Assembly (NCBI RefSeq): GCF_016862095.1
Contig: NZ_BOMH01000076.1
Location: forward strand, 1-51,398
Length of the DNA stretch: 51,398 nucleotides
Source: Actinoplanes cyaneus
GTDB lineage: Bacteria; Actinomycetota; Actinomycetes; Mycobacteriales; Micromonosporaceae
Reading direction: 5' to 3'
The position numbers were made by a program, and so were the translations under genes. The notes below the pieces were generated by a model, which made no database searches, was not told where the DNA came from, and saw only the letters and a list, made by a program, of their open reading frames with translations. Below are positions 33,240 through 42,089 of the stretch, piece after piece; within the stretch, counting starts at the first letter, position 1, and each line of letters opens with the position of its first letter.

Positions 33240-34226
33240 ATGTCGATCCCCGGTACGATCCGCCGGCTGGCCATGGCGCCGTCGCTGCGTTCGGTGACCT
33301 TCGCGGCGCGCGGTTTCCCGGTCGTCGAGACCCCGGCGACGCGCCGGCTCGAAGCCATCCCGGAGTCGGTGGTCGTCGGCTTCGAATGGGGTATCGAGGT
33401 CCGCGGGCTGGACGAGCTGGTCCGCCGGCTGGAACTGGTCGACCCCGAGATGCGCGGCTTCGCGTACGAGGGGGCCGCCATGGCCTGCACGATCCGCGAC
33501 GCGATGGCGGCCGGGCGCGGGCGCCGGGCGCGGGACCTGCTCTCCGGCCCGGGGGTGCCGCACACCTTCCTGACCTACATCGGCATCGGCTTCGCCATGG
33601 CTCGTCTGCCCCGGCCCGCCTGGCGTGGCGTCCTGCCCGACCTGACCGGAACGCCGTACTACCCGACCATGAGCTGGCTGGCCGTGGACGGCTACGGTTT
33701 CGACCGCGCCTACTTCCGGACCGACCGCCATGTCGAACGGCAGCTGCGCCTGCCCGCCTATCCCTGGCTGGGCCGGCCGGACTACTTCCCGCGGGCCGTC
33801 GACCAGGGCATCGGGCGCGCGCTGTGGTTCATCCACGGTGGACGGCCGGACGCCGTCGGGAGCGGGGTGGCCCGGTTCGCCGCCGATCGGCGCTCCGATC
33901 TGTGGAGCGGCGTCGGCCTGGCCGCCACGTTCGCCGGCGGCTGCGACGCGGCCGGGTTGGCCGCCCTGCGCCGGCACGCCGGCCCGGACGCGACCCACCT
34001 CGCTCAGGGCGCGGTCTTCGCGGCCAAGGCGCGGGACTTCTCCGGCTTCGTGCCGGCCCACTCGGAGGCGGCGATCGAGGCGCTGGCCGGTCTCACCGTG
34101 GCCGCCGCGGCCGAGCTCGCCGACGACGCGGCCGACGGCGGCCCCGCGGCCGCCGGGGAGCTCGACTACGAGAACTGGCGCACCCGCATCCGGGCCCGGA
34201 TCGCCGATCGCGGGCCCGGCGCCTGA
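33240..34226 (+). CDS. unbL: UnbL-type enediyne protein (DUF1702), copy 1
   Basis: The 328-residue protein belongs to the DUF1702/UnbL family, a member of the enediyne core gene set with no known activity. Key stretches are MRGFAYEGAAMACTIRD near residue 72, MSWLAVDGYGFDRAYF near 145 and RRSDLWSGVGLAATFAGG near 220. No signal peptide or membrane segment is seen. The ATG follows GGAAGG. It ends 112 bp before a second family member of exactly the same length. Enediyne clusters normally show the unbL gene just upstream of PKSE; here that position is taken by copy 2. Confidence 0.85.
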   Translation: MSIPGTIRRLAMAPSLRSVTFAARGFPVVETPATRRLEAIPESVVVGFEWGIEVRGLDELVRRLELVDPEMRGFAYEGAAMACTIRDAMAAGRGRRARDLLSGPGVPHTFLTYIGIGFAMARLPRPAWRGVLPDLTGTPYYPTMSWLAVDGYGFDRAYFRTDRHVERQLRLPAYPWLGRPDYFPRAVDQGIGRALWFIHGGRPDAVGSGVARFAADRRSDLWSGVGLAATFAGGCDAAGLAALRRHAGPDATHLAQGAVFAAKARDFSGFVPAHSEAAIEALAGLTVAAAAELADDAADGGPAAAGELDYENWRTRIRARIADRGPGA

Positions 34227-34338
34227 GAAAACCGGCAGATCCCGCCGATCGGCGGCGGCCTCGCGGCAATGGAGAAGATGAATCCCCGCCGCGAGCCGCC
34301 GAGAATCGGATGTACATCGTACGAGGACGGGATCTCTC
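34227..34338. promoter_or_regulatory. Intergenic region between the two unbL copies
   Basis: This 112-bp gap is the widest break in the 31.4-43.4 kb gene run and could hold an internal promoter for the unbL2-PKSE-thioesterase segment. It contains an AT-richer stretch (AGAAAAC, then ATGTACATCGTACGAGG) just before the ribosome binding site of copy 2, with paired GTAC tetramers. No confident boxes. Confidence 0.3.
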
Positions 34339-35325
34339 ATGGCAGCTCTCGCAGCATTACGTCGCCGCATACTCACCCCGGACGTCGCTGAGACCAGCCT
34401 TTCCGTGCGCGGTTTTCATTACAAGAACGCGCAGGCGAAGGAACGGCTCGAGGAGGTCGGCAAGTCATTCCTGAAGGGCTTCGCGCTGGCTGCGGAAAGC
34501 CGCCGTCCCGGTGACGCCGAAACCGGCTTGGACGAAATGACCACCGCCTTCCGGGGTTTCGCCTACGAGGGCGCGGCGATGGCGCTGGCCATCCGGGACG
34601 CCATTCCGATCGGGGGCCGCCGGCACGTCGAGGAGTTCCTGGCCGGCCCGGGCGACCCCCACGTCTACATGGCCTACGTCGGCGTCGGTTGGGCGATGGC
34701 ACGCGTGCCACGGCTCTTCTGGTCCGGGCTGCACGCGCCCGACCCGCTGCTGCGGTGGCTGGTACTCGACGGGTATGGATTCCACCAGGCGTACTTCAAG
34801 ACCGCCGCGTACGTCGACGGCCAGACCCGGCACGAGCGGTTCCCCTGGCCGGCCGGCGGTCCCCAGTGGTACGCGGCCCGGGTCATCGACCAGGGCGTCG
34901 GCCGGGCCATGTGGTTCGTCGCCGGGACCGACGCGCGGCGGCTGCACGAGATGATCAGCCGTTTCCCCGAAAGCCGCCGGTCCGACCTCTACAGCGGGGC
35001 CGGGCTGGCCGCCACCTACGCCGGGGGCGCCGACGAGGAGGAGCTGCGGTGGCTGCTCGACGCGGCCGGCCCGTACGCGGGTGACCTGGCGCAGGGCTCG
35101 TCCTTCGCGGCCGGCGCCCGGGTCCGGGCCGGTCTCGTCGTGCCCGGCACCGAGGTGGGGACGCGGGTGTTCTGCGGCTGCTCGGCGGCCGAGGCGTCGG
35201 CGATCAACGACGCCGCCCTCGCCGGACTCGACCACGCCGGGCCGCTGCCGGCCTACGAGCAATGGCGGCAACGCATCAAGGACACATACGTGACGGCCCG
35301 CGGCATCCAGTCGCCGGCCGCGTGA
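34339..35325 (+). CDS. unbL: UnbL-type enediyne protein (DUF1702), copy 2
   Basis: This is a second 328-residue DUF1702 protein, homologous throughout to copy 1: FRGFAYEGAAMALAIRD near residue 73, LRWLVLDGYGFHQAYF near 137, RRSDLYSGAGLAATYAGG near 214. It differs in its N-terminus (SVRGFHYKNAQAKERL) and in a Cys-containing segment VFCGCSAAE near 276. It lies 16 bases before PKSE, the standard unbL position, and so is more likely the classical orthologue. The ATG follows GAGGACGGGA. Whether the copies form a heteromer is unknown. Confidence 0.87.
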   Translation: MAALAALRRRILTPDVAETSLSVRGFHYKNAQAKERLEEVGKSFLKGFALAAESRRPGDAETGLDEMTTAFRGFAYEGAAMALAIRDAIPIGGRRHVEEFLAGPGDPHVYMAYVGVGWAMARVPRLFWSGLHAPDPLLRWLVLDGYGFHQAYFKTAAYVDGQTRHERFPWPAGGPQWYAARVIDQGVGRAMWFVAGTDARRLHEMISRFPESRRSDLYSGAGLAATYAGGADEEELRWLLDAAGPYAGDLAQGSSFAAGARVRAGLVVPGTEVGTRVFCGCSAAEASAINDAALAGLDHAGPLPAYEQWRQRIKDTYVTARGIQSPAA

Positions 35326-35341
35326 GGCTTGGGGAGACAGC

Positions 35342-38300
35342 ATGAGCAGAATCGCCATCATCGGCATGGCCTGCCGGTATCCGGACGCCTCATCCCCGCA
35401 CGAGCTGTGGGAGAACGCCCTCGCCGGGCGGCGCGCGTTCCGCCGGCTGCCCGACGTGCGCATGCGGCTGGCCGACTACTGGAGTGCCGACCAGGCCACC
35501 CCCGACCGGTTCTACGCCGACCATGCCGCGGTCATCGAGGGCTACCAGTTCGACCGGGTCGGCTACAAGGTGGCCGGCAGCACGTACCGATCGACCGACC
35601 TCACCCACTGGCTGGCGCTCGACATCGCCGCCGCGGCGCTGACCGACGCCGGGTTCCCGCTGGGCGAGGGACTGCCCCGGGAGCGCACCGGCGTCGTGGT
35701 CGGCAACAGCCTCACCGGCGAGTTCTCCCGCGCCAACCTGCTGCGGCTGCGCTGGCCGTACGTTCGCCGGACGGTCGCCGCCGCGCTGCGCGAGCATGGG
35801 TGGGACGACGACAAGCTGGCCGGATTCCTCGGCGGTCTGGAGGCGACGTACAAGAGCCCGTTCCCGCCGGTCGACGAGGACACGCTGGCCGGGGCGCTGT
35901 CGAACACGATCGCCGGGCGCATCTGCAACTACTTCGACCTCAAGGGCGGCGGCTACACGGTCGACGGCGCCTGTTCGTCGTCGCTGCTGTCGGTGGTGAC
36001 CGCGGCCCGGGCGCTGCTCGACGGCGACGTCGACGTCGCGGTGGCCGGCGGGGTCGACCTGTCCATCGACCCGCTCGAGATGATCGGGTTCGCCAAGACC
36101 GGCGCCCTCGCCTCCCGCGAGATGCGGGTGTACGACCGTGCCTCCAACGGATTCTGGCCGGGCGAGGGCTGCGGCATGGTCGTCCTGATGCGCGAGGAGG
36201 AGGCGCTGGCGGCCGGGCACCGGATCTACGCGTCGATCGCCGGCTGGGGCATCTCGTCGGACGGCAAGGGCGGCATCACCCGGCCCGAGGCGGACGGCTA
36301 CCGCCTGGCGCTGCGGCGGGCCTACGCGCGCGCCCGCTTCGGCATCGACACGGTCGCTCTCTTCGAGGGCCACGGCACGGGTACGCGCGTCGGCGACGCC
36401 ACCGAGCTGACCGCGCTGACCGAGGCGCGCCGGGACGCCGGTCCGGTGGCGGCGCCGGCGGCGATCGGCTCGATCAAGGGCATGATCGGGCACACCAAGG
36501 CCGCGGCGGGCGTCGCCGGACTGATCAAGGCGGCGCTCGCCGCGCACCACGAGGTGCTGCCGCCCAGCGTGGGTTCGGTCGACGCGCACGAGCTGCTGAC
36601 CGGCTCGGACGCCGCCCTGCGCACCCTGCGCAAGGCCGAGGCTTGGCCGGCGGACGTCCCGGTGCGGGCGGGCATCACCGCGATGGGCTTCGGCGGCATC
36701 AACACCCACCTCGTCATCGAGAGCCCGCACCCCCGGCGCCACACCGGGCTGGACACGCACACGCGCATGCTGGCCGGGTCGGTCCAGGACGCGGAACTGC
36801 TGCTGCTGGACGCCGCGTCCGCCGAAGACCTGACGAGCCGCGTCGACCAGTTGCTCGCGCTGCTTCCCTCGCTCACCTACGGCCAGCTCGCCGACCTGGC
36901 CGCTACCCTGCACGGCGAGCTGCGCGGGCGGCCGCTGCGGGCCGCGGTGGTCGTCACCTCCCCGCAGGACGCGCAGCGGCAACTACGCCGGCTGCGCGAG
37001 CTGATCGAGGCGGGTGAGCAGCGGTCGATCACCGCCGAGGGCCGGGTGCTGCTGGCCCGGGTGGCCGGCCCGGCCCGGATCGGCTTCCTGTTCCCGGGGC
37101 AGGGCTCCGGCAAGGGCTTCACGGGTGGCGCGCTGCGCCGCCGGTTCGCCGAGGCCGAGGAGGTGTACGCGGCGGCCGCCCTGCCCACCACCGGCGATCA
37201 CGTGGCCACCGAGGTTGCCCAGCCCCGCATCGTCACCGGCTCGGCCGCCGCGCTGCGGGTGCTCGCCTCGCTCGGGGTACACGCGTCGGTCGGCGTGGGG
37301 CACAGCCTCGGCGAGATCGCCGCCCTGCACTGGGCCGGCGCGCTCGACCTGCCGTCCCTGCTGAGCGTGGCCGGCCTGCGCGGCGCCACGATGGCGCGGC
37401 ACAGCTCGTCCGGCACCATGGCCATGATCGGCACGTCGGCCGAGATGGCCGAGAAGCTCATCGGCGAGATGCGGGCCGTCGTCGCCGCGTACAACAGCGC
37501 CGAGCGCACGGTCGTCGCGGGCACGGCCGAGGAGGTCACGGAGGTCTGCCGCCGGGCCACGGCCGGTGGCTGGCAGGCCACGCCCCTGCGGGTCTCGCAC
37601 GCGTTCCACTCGCCGCTGGTGGCGCCGGCCGCCGACGCGTTCGCGGCCCAGCTCGAGAACGTCGCCTTCGGGCCGGTCGGCCGTGCGGTGGTGTCCACGG
37701 TGACCGGGGACGTCCTGGAGCCCGGCACCGACCTGCGCCGGCTGCTGCACCGGCAGATCACCGACCCGGTGCTGTTCCACGGGGCCCTCACCGAGGCAGC
37801 CCGCGACGCCGACCTGTTCATCGAGGTCGGGCCGGGTCACGTGCTCAGCGGCCTGGCCGCCGAGATCAGCGACGTGCCCGCGCTGGCCGTCGACACCGAC
37901 GCGGAGTCGCTGACCGGGCTGCTGAGGGCGGTCGGCGCCGCGTACGTCATCGGCGCGGCCGACCTCGACGCCGGCCTGTTCCGTGGCCGGTTCGTGCGGC
38001 CGCTGTCGCTGGACGCCGAGTTCAGCTTCCTGGTCAACCCGTGTGAGAAGGCCCCCGAGGCCGACGACGTGGCCGTGGCGGCACCGATTCCGGCCGCACC
38101 GGAGGTCGCACCGGCGGGCACCTCGCCGGTGGCCGCCGAGCCGGCCGGCGACACCCTGGAGCTGCTGCGCAAGCTGGCCTCCGAGCGTGCCGAGCTGCCG
38201 CTCGACCTGGTCCGCGGGGACAGCCTGCTCCTCGACGATCTGCACCTGAGCTCGATCACCGTGGGCCAGGTCGTCAACGCGACGGCCACCGCGCTCGGGC

Positions 38301-41113
38301 TGCCCGCCTCCCAGACGCCGACCAACTTCGCCACGGCCACTGTCGAGCAGCTCGCCGCGGCGCTGGACTCGGCACGGGACACGGCGACACCGGCCGACCT
38401 CGCGCAGTCGGTCCCGGTGGCCGGCGCGGCGGCCTGGGCCCGGCCCTTCACCGTCGATCTCGACCTCGAACCGGTGTCGCCGGCCGGCGGGGAGGAGCCG
38501 CCCGGCCCGTGGACGGTGCACGCTCCGGCGGGTCACCCGTACGCCGCGGCGCTCGCCGACCGGCTCGGCCGGGCCGCTCTCGGCGGCGGCGTGCTGGTCT
38601 GCATGCCGGACGCCTGCACCGAAGCCGATCTGGAGGCGGCCCGAGCCGGTGCCCGGGCGGCGCTGGCCGGGCCGGCCGACGGCCGCTTCGTTCTCGTCCA
38701 GCACGGCCGGGGCGCGGCCGGGCTCGCCAAGACCCTCCGCCTGGAGGCGCCGCGGTTGCGCGTTACCATCGTGCAGCTGCCGGCCGGCACGACCGCCGGG
38801 GACGAGGTGGTGGCCGAGGTGGCCGCCACCCGGTCCTTCGCCGAGGCGCACTACGACGCCGAGGGCCGGCGGCGGGTGCCCACGCTGCGGCCGATGCCGA
38901 TCCGCCCGGAACGGACCGAGGCGCCGCTGACCGGAGCCGACGTGCTGCTGGTGACCGGCGGCGGCAAGGGCATCACGGCCGAGTGCGCCCTGGCCCTGGC
39001 CAGCGACTCGGGCGCCGCCCTGGCCCTGCTGGGCCGGTCCGACCCGGCCGCCGACCCGGAGCTGGCGGCCAACCTGGAACGCATCGCCTCGGCCGGGGTC
39101 AAGGTGCGCTACGAGCGCGCCGACGTCACCGACCCGGCGCAGGTCACCGCCGCGATCGGCCGGTTCACCGCCGAGCTGGGCGCCATCACGGCGATCCTGC
39201 ACGGCGCCGGGCGCAACGAGCCCGCCTCGCTGACCGCACTGGACGCCGAGGCGTTCCGGTCGACCTTCGCGCCGAAGGTGGACGGGCTGCGATCGGTTCT
39301 CGACGCGGTCGACCCGGCACGACTGCGGCTGCTGGTCGCGCTCGGCAGCATCATCGGGCGCGCCGGCCTGCGGGGGGAGGCGCACTACGCCACCGCCAAC
39401 GAGTGGCTCGCCGATCTGACCACCGAGTACGGCCGGACCCACCCGTACTGCCGGGCCCTGTGCCTGGAATGGTCGGTCTGGTCGGGCGTGGGCATGGGCG
39501 AGCGGCTGTCGGTGGTCGAGTCGCTGACCCGTGACGGCGTCACGCCGATCACGCCGGAGCAGGGCATCGCGATCCTGCGCCGGGTGCTCGCCGACCCCGC
39601 GGCGCCCGGGGTGGTGGTGATCAGCGGCCGTACGGAGGGCATCGACACGGTCCGCCGGCCGCTCCCGCCCCTGCCGCTGTCCCGGTTCGTCGAGCGTCCG
39701 CTGGTGCGCTACCACGGGGTCGAGCTGGTCTGCGAGGTGGAGCTGAACGCGGGCACCGACCGTTACCTGGCCGACCACGAGCTGGACGGCAACCTGCTGT
39801 TCCCGGCCGTCTTCGGGATGGAGGCCATGGCGCAGGTGGCCACGGCGGTTACCGGCGTGGAGCGGGTGCCGGTGATCGAGCAGGCCGAGTTCCTGCGTCC
39901 GATCATCGTGCTGCCGGAGGGCCGGACGACGATCCGGATCGCCGCCACCGTGGTGGAGGACGACATGGTCCAGGTCGCGATCCGCAGCGCGGACACCGGC
40001 TACTCGGCCGACCACTTCACGGCGCGGCTGCGCCTGGGCCCCACCGAGTTGCCGGACGGCCCGCCCGAGCAGGTCGCCGACGAGTTGCCCGCGGTCGAGC
40101 TGGACCCGGCGGCCGATCTGTACGACTCGATCCTGTTCCAGGGCAGCCGGTTCCAGCGCCTGCGGCGTTACCACGCCGCGGCCGCCCGATATGTCGACGC
40201 GGAACTGGAGGCCGACGCGGCGGCCGGGTGGTTCGCGCCGTTCGTGCCCGGCCACCTGCTGCTGGGCGACGCCGGCGTGCGCGACGCGCTGATGCACGGC
40301 AACCAGGTCTGCGTGCCGGACGCCACGTTGCTGCCGGTAGGAGTGGACCGGATCTACCCGGGCGGCGAGAAGCTCACCGCCGCGCGGGGACTGCGCTACT
40401 GCGCGGTCGAGCGCGAGCACGACGGCGACTCGTACGTCTACGACGTGGCTCTGCGCTCCTCGGCCGGCGAGGTGCTGGAGCGCTGGGAGGGGCTGCGGCT
40501 GCGGGCCGTGCGACGCCGGAGCGCGGCCGGGCCGTGGGTGCCCGCCCTGCTCGGCCCCTACCTCGAGCGCGGGGTGGAGGACCTGCTGGGCCGCGACGTG
40601 TCGGTCACCGTGCTCGCGGACGACGGACGCGAGCGCCGCGACGCCACCCGCGTGGCGGCGTCCCGGGCGGCCCGGCGGCCGGTCGAGCTCCGCTACCGGC
40701 CCGACGGGCGTCCGGAGCTGGCCGGCGACCGGGTCGTGTCGGCCGCGCACGCGGCGGGCCTGACGCTGTTCACCATGTCCGGCGCCGAGCTCGGCTGCGA
40801 CCTGGAGCAGGTCGCCGAGCGCGATGCCACCACCTGGTCCGGCCTGCTGAGCTCGCACGCCGAGGTGGCGGCTCTGATCGAGCGGAGCACGCCGGACGAC
40901 TACGACACGGCCGCCACCCGGGTGTGGTGCGCGCGGGAGAGCCTGCGCAAGGCGGGCCGCCCGCTCGACGGGCCGCTGACCCTGCTGCTCCCGCAGCGTC
41001 CGGGGTGGGTCGTCCTCCGGGCCGGAGAACTGGACATCGCCACCTTCAGCACGACGATCCGCGACGTCGACGGCCCCGTCGTCGCCGCCATTCTCGCCGG
41101 GACAAGGAAGTGA
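35342..41113 (+). CDS. pksE: Enediyne iterative type I polyketide synthase PKSE (KS-AT-ACP-KR-DH-PPTase)
   Basis: The 1923-residue synthase builds the linear polyene precursor of an enediyne core from malonyl-CoA. The ketosynthase (about 1-460) has Cys211 in DGACSSSL, His344 in GHGTGT and His384 in GHTKAA. The acyltransferase-like domain (about 560-900) has Ser655 in GHSLGE. The central ACP carries LHLSSI near 967-972, with Ser971 the probable phosphopantetheine site. A ketoreductase (VTGGGKGIT near 1202; Tyr in HYATANEWL), a hot-dog dehydratase (ADHELDGNLLFP near 1477) and a C-terminal phosphopantetheinyl transferase (CDLEQV, ARESLRKAG) follow. All key residues appear intact. The thioesterase starts two bases after its stop. 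The start follows GGGGAGA. Confidence 0.97.
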   Translation: MSRIAIIGMACRYPDASSPHELWENALAGRRAFRRLPDVRMRLADYWSADQATPDRFYADHAAVIEGYQFDRVGYKVAGSTYRSTDLTHWLALDIAAAALTDAGFPLGEGLPRERTGVVVGNSLTGEFSRANLLRLRWPYVRRTVAAALREHGWDDDKLAGFLGGLEATYKSPFPPVDEDTLAGALSNTIAGRICNYFDLKGGGYTVDGACSSSLLSVVTAARALLDGDVDVAVAGGVDLSIDPLEMIGFAKTGALASREMRVYDRASNGFWPGEGCGMVVLMREEEALAAGHRIYASIAGWGISSDGKGGITRPEADGYRLALRRAYARARFGIDTVALFEGHGTGTRVGDATELTALTEARRDAGPVAAPAAIGSIKGMIGHTKAAAGVAGLIKAALAAHHEVLPPSVGSVDAHELLTGSDAALRTLRKAEAWPADVPVRAGITAMGFGGINTHLVIESPHPRRHTGLDTHTRMLAGSVQDAELLLLDAASAEDLTSRVDQLLALLPSLTYGQLADLAATLHGELRGRPLRAAVVVTSPQDAQRQLRRLRELIEAGEQRSITAEGRVLLARVAGPARIGFLFPGQGSGKGFTGGALRRRFAEAEEVYAAAALPTTGDHVATEVAQPRIVTGSAAALRVLASLGVHASVGVGHSLGEIAALHWAGALDLPSLLSVAGLRGATMARHSSSGTMAMIGTSAEMAEKLIGEMRAVVAAYNSAERTVVAGTAEEVTEVCRRATAGGWQATPLRVSHAFHSPLVAPAADAFAAQLENVAFGPVGRAVVSTVTGDVLEPGTDLRRLLHRQITDPVLFHGALTEAARDADLFIEVGPGHVLSGLAAEISDVPALAVDTDAESLTGLLRAVGAAYVIGAADLDAGLFRGRFVRPLSLDAEFSFLVNPCEKAPEADDVAVAAPIPAAPEVAPAGTSPVAAEPAGDTLELLRKLASERAELPLDLVRGDSLLLDDLHLSSITVGQVVNATATALGLPASQTPTNFATATVEQLAAALDSARDTATPADLAQSVPVAGAAAWARPFTVDLDLEPVSPAGGEEPPGPWTVHAPAGHPYAAALADRLGRAALGGGVLVCMPDACTEADLEAARAGARAALAGPADGRFVLVQHGRGAAGLAKTLRLEAPRLRVTIVQLPAGTTAGDEVVAEVAATRSFAEAHYDAEGRRRVPTLRPMPIRPERTEAPLTGADVLLVTGGGKGITAECALALASDSGAALALLGRSDPAADPELAANLERIASAGVKVRYERADVTDPAQVTAAIGRFTAELGAITAILHGAGRNEPASLTALDAEAFRSTFAPKVDGLRSVLDAVDPARLRLLVALGSIIGRAGLRGEAHYATANEWLADLTTEYGRTHPYCRALCLEWSVWSGVGMGERLSVVESLTRDGVTPITPEQGIAILRRVLADPAAPGVVVISGRTEGIDTVRRPLPPLPLSRFVERPLVRYHGVELVCEVELNAGTDRYLADHELDGNLLFPAVFGMEAMAQVATAVTGVERVPVIEQAEFLRPIIVLPEGRTTIRIAATVVEDDMVQVAIRSADTGYSADHFTARLRLGPTELPDGPPEQVADELPAVELDPAADLYDSILFQGSRFQRLRRYHAAAARYVDAELEADAAAGWFAPFVPGHLLLGDAGVRDALMHGNQVCVPDATLLPVGVDRIYPGGEKLTAARGLRYCAVEREHDGDSYVYDVALRSSAGEVLERWEGLRLRAVRRRSAAGPWVPALLGPYLERGVEDLLGRDVSVTVLADDGRERRDATRVAASRAARRPVELRYRPDGRPELAGDRVVSAAHAAGLTLFTMSGAELGCDLEQVAERDATTWSGLLSSHAEVAALIERSTPDDYDTAATRVWCARESLRKAGRPLDGPLTLLLPQRPGWVVLRAGELDIATFSTTIRDVDGPVVAAILAGTRK

Positions 41114-41115
41114 CA

Positions 41116-41559
41116 GTGGACAAGTACTACGAGTACCCGCACACCGTGGGATTCGAGGAGACGAACATCGTCGGCAACGTCTACTACGTCAACTACCTGC
41201 GCTGGCAGGGCCGCTGCCGGGAGATGTTCCTCAAGACCCACGCCCCGGACGTCCTCGCCGATCTGCAGGCCGATCTGAAGCTGTTCACCCTGCGGGTCGA
41301 CTGCGAGTTCTTCGCCGAGATCACCGCGTTCGACGAGCTCGCCATCCGCATGCGGTTGCTCGACCTCGGTCAGACGCAGCTCGAGTTCGGCTTCGACTAC
41401 CTCCGGCTGGATCCGGGCGGGGAGACGCTGGTGGCCCGCGGCAGCCAGCGGGTGGCGTGCATGCGAGGGCCCAACACGCGTACGGCACCCACCCGGGTAC
41501 CGGACGCGCTGGTCCGGGCGCTGGAACCGTACGCGGTGCTCCGGACGGTGACGACATGA
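41116..41559 (+). CDS. tebC: Enediyne thioesterase (hot-dog fold, TEBC/CalE7/SgcE10 type)
   Basis: The 147-residue protein opens with HTVGFEETNIVGNVYYVNY and LRWQGRCREMFL, the signature of enediyne thioesterases, which release the PKSE product as a conjugated polyene. The Asn and Arg in these stretches (ETN.VGN and QGR) are the residues conserved instead of the usual Asp/Glu of the hot-dog family. The GTG at 41116 is preceded by AAGGAAG inside the end of the PKSE gene, and its stop overlaps the flavin reductase start (ATGA). Diagnostic, together with PKSE, of a true enediyne pathway. Confidence 0.95.
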   Translation: MDKYYEYPHTVGFEETNIVGNVYYVNYLRWQGRCREMFLKTHAPDVLADLQADLKLFTLRVDCEFFAEITAFDELAIRMRLLDLGQTQLEFGFDYLRLDPGGETLVARGSQRVACMRGPNTRTAPTRVPDALVRALEPYAVLRTVTT

Positions 41560-42089
41560 GCGCCTCGATGGAGACCACCTTCGACTCCCGCTCCCTGCGC
41601 CGGGCGTTCGGCTCATTCCCCACCGGCGTCACGGTGGTCACAGTCGGTGGCGCGATGCCGCACGGGATGACGGCCAACTCGTTCACCGCCGTCTCGCTCG
41701 ATCCGCCGCTGCTGCTGATCTGTGTCGAGCACGGAGCCGTCATGCACGACGTGCTGACCACGGCCGGCCGGTTCGCCGTCTCGGTGCTCGGTGCCGGGCA
41801 CGGGGGGCTCGCCCGCTACTTCGCCGACCGGAACCGGCCGATGGGCGCGGAGCAGTTCGCCGACGTGGACTGGCACGCCGGCGAGCACTCCGGCGCACCA
41901 CTGATCGCCGGGGCCTTGGCCCACTTCGAGTGCTCGGTGTGGCGCTCCTACGACGGCGGTGACCACACCATCTTCCTCGGCGAGCTGCTGGCCGTGCGCC
42001 GCGGCGAGGACGAGGACGCGGAGCCGCTGCTGTTCCACGGTGGCCGGCTGCGCAAGGCGGACCGGGACCCCAGCGGGGTGGCGGCGTGA
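41556..42089 (+). CDS. Flavin reductase (two-component oxygenase partner, SgcE6-like)
   Basis: This 177-residue protein matches the FMN-binding split-barrel reductases: FGSFPTGVTVVTV near residue 17, GMTANSFTAVSLDPPLLLICV near 37 and DHTIFLGELLAV near 140. It reduces FAD or FMN with NAD(P)H to feed a flavin-dependent oxygenase. SgcE6 is the equivalent in C-1027 biosynthesis, where it serves the SgcC hydroxylase. Here the only obvious client in the window is the acyl-CoA-dehydrogenase-fold oxygenase at 2.4 kb. It overlaps the thioesterase before it (ATGA) and the P450 after it (GTGA), so the four genes from PKSE on are one unit. Confidence 0.88.
   Translation: MSASMETTFDSRSLRRAFGSFPTGVTVVTVGGAMPHGMTANSFTAVSLDPPLLLICVEHGAVMHDVLTTAGRFAVSVLGAGHGGLARYFADRNRPMGAEQFADVDWHAGEHSGAPLIAGALAHFECSVWRSYDGGDHTIFLGELLAVRRGEDEDAEPLLFHGGRLRKADRDPSGVAA

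Noticed and set aside
36983..40858. 1291-codon open frame antisense to PKSE
   Set aside because: It is a shadow produced by high third-position GC. PKSE on the plus strand has complete, ordered catalytic domains, and the antisense product has shadow-like low-complexity composition (Gly, Arg, Gln, His rich) and no motif.
40228..41115. N-terminal extension of the enediyne thioesterase frame
   Set aside because: It overlaps the end of PKSE, has arginine-rich shadow composition, and family members start at the GTG at 41116.
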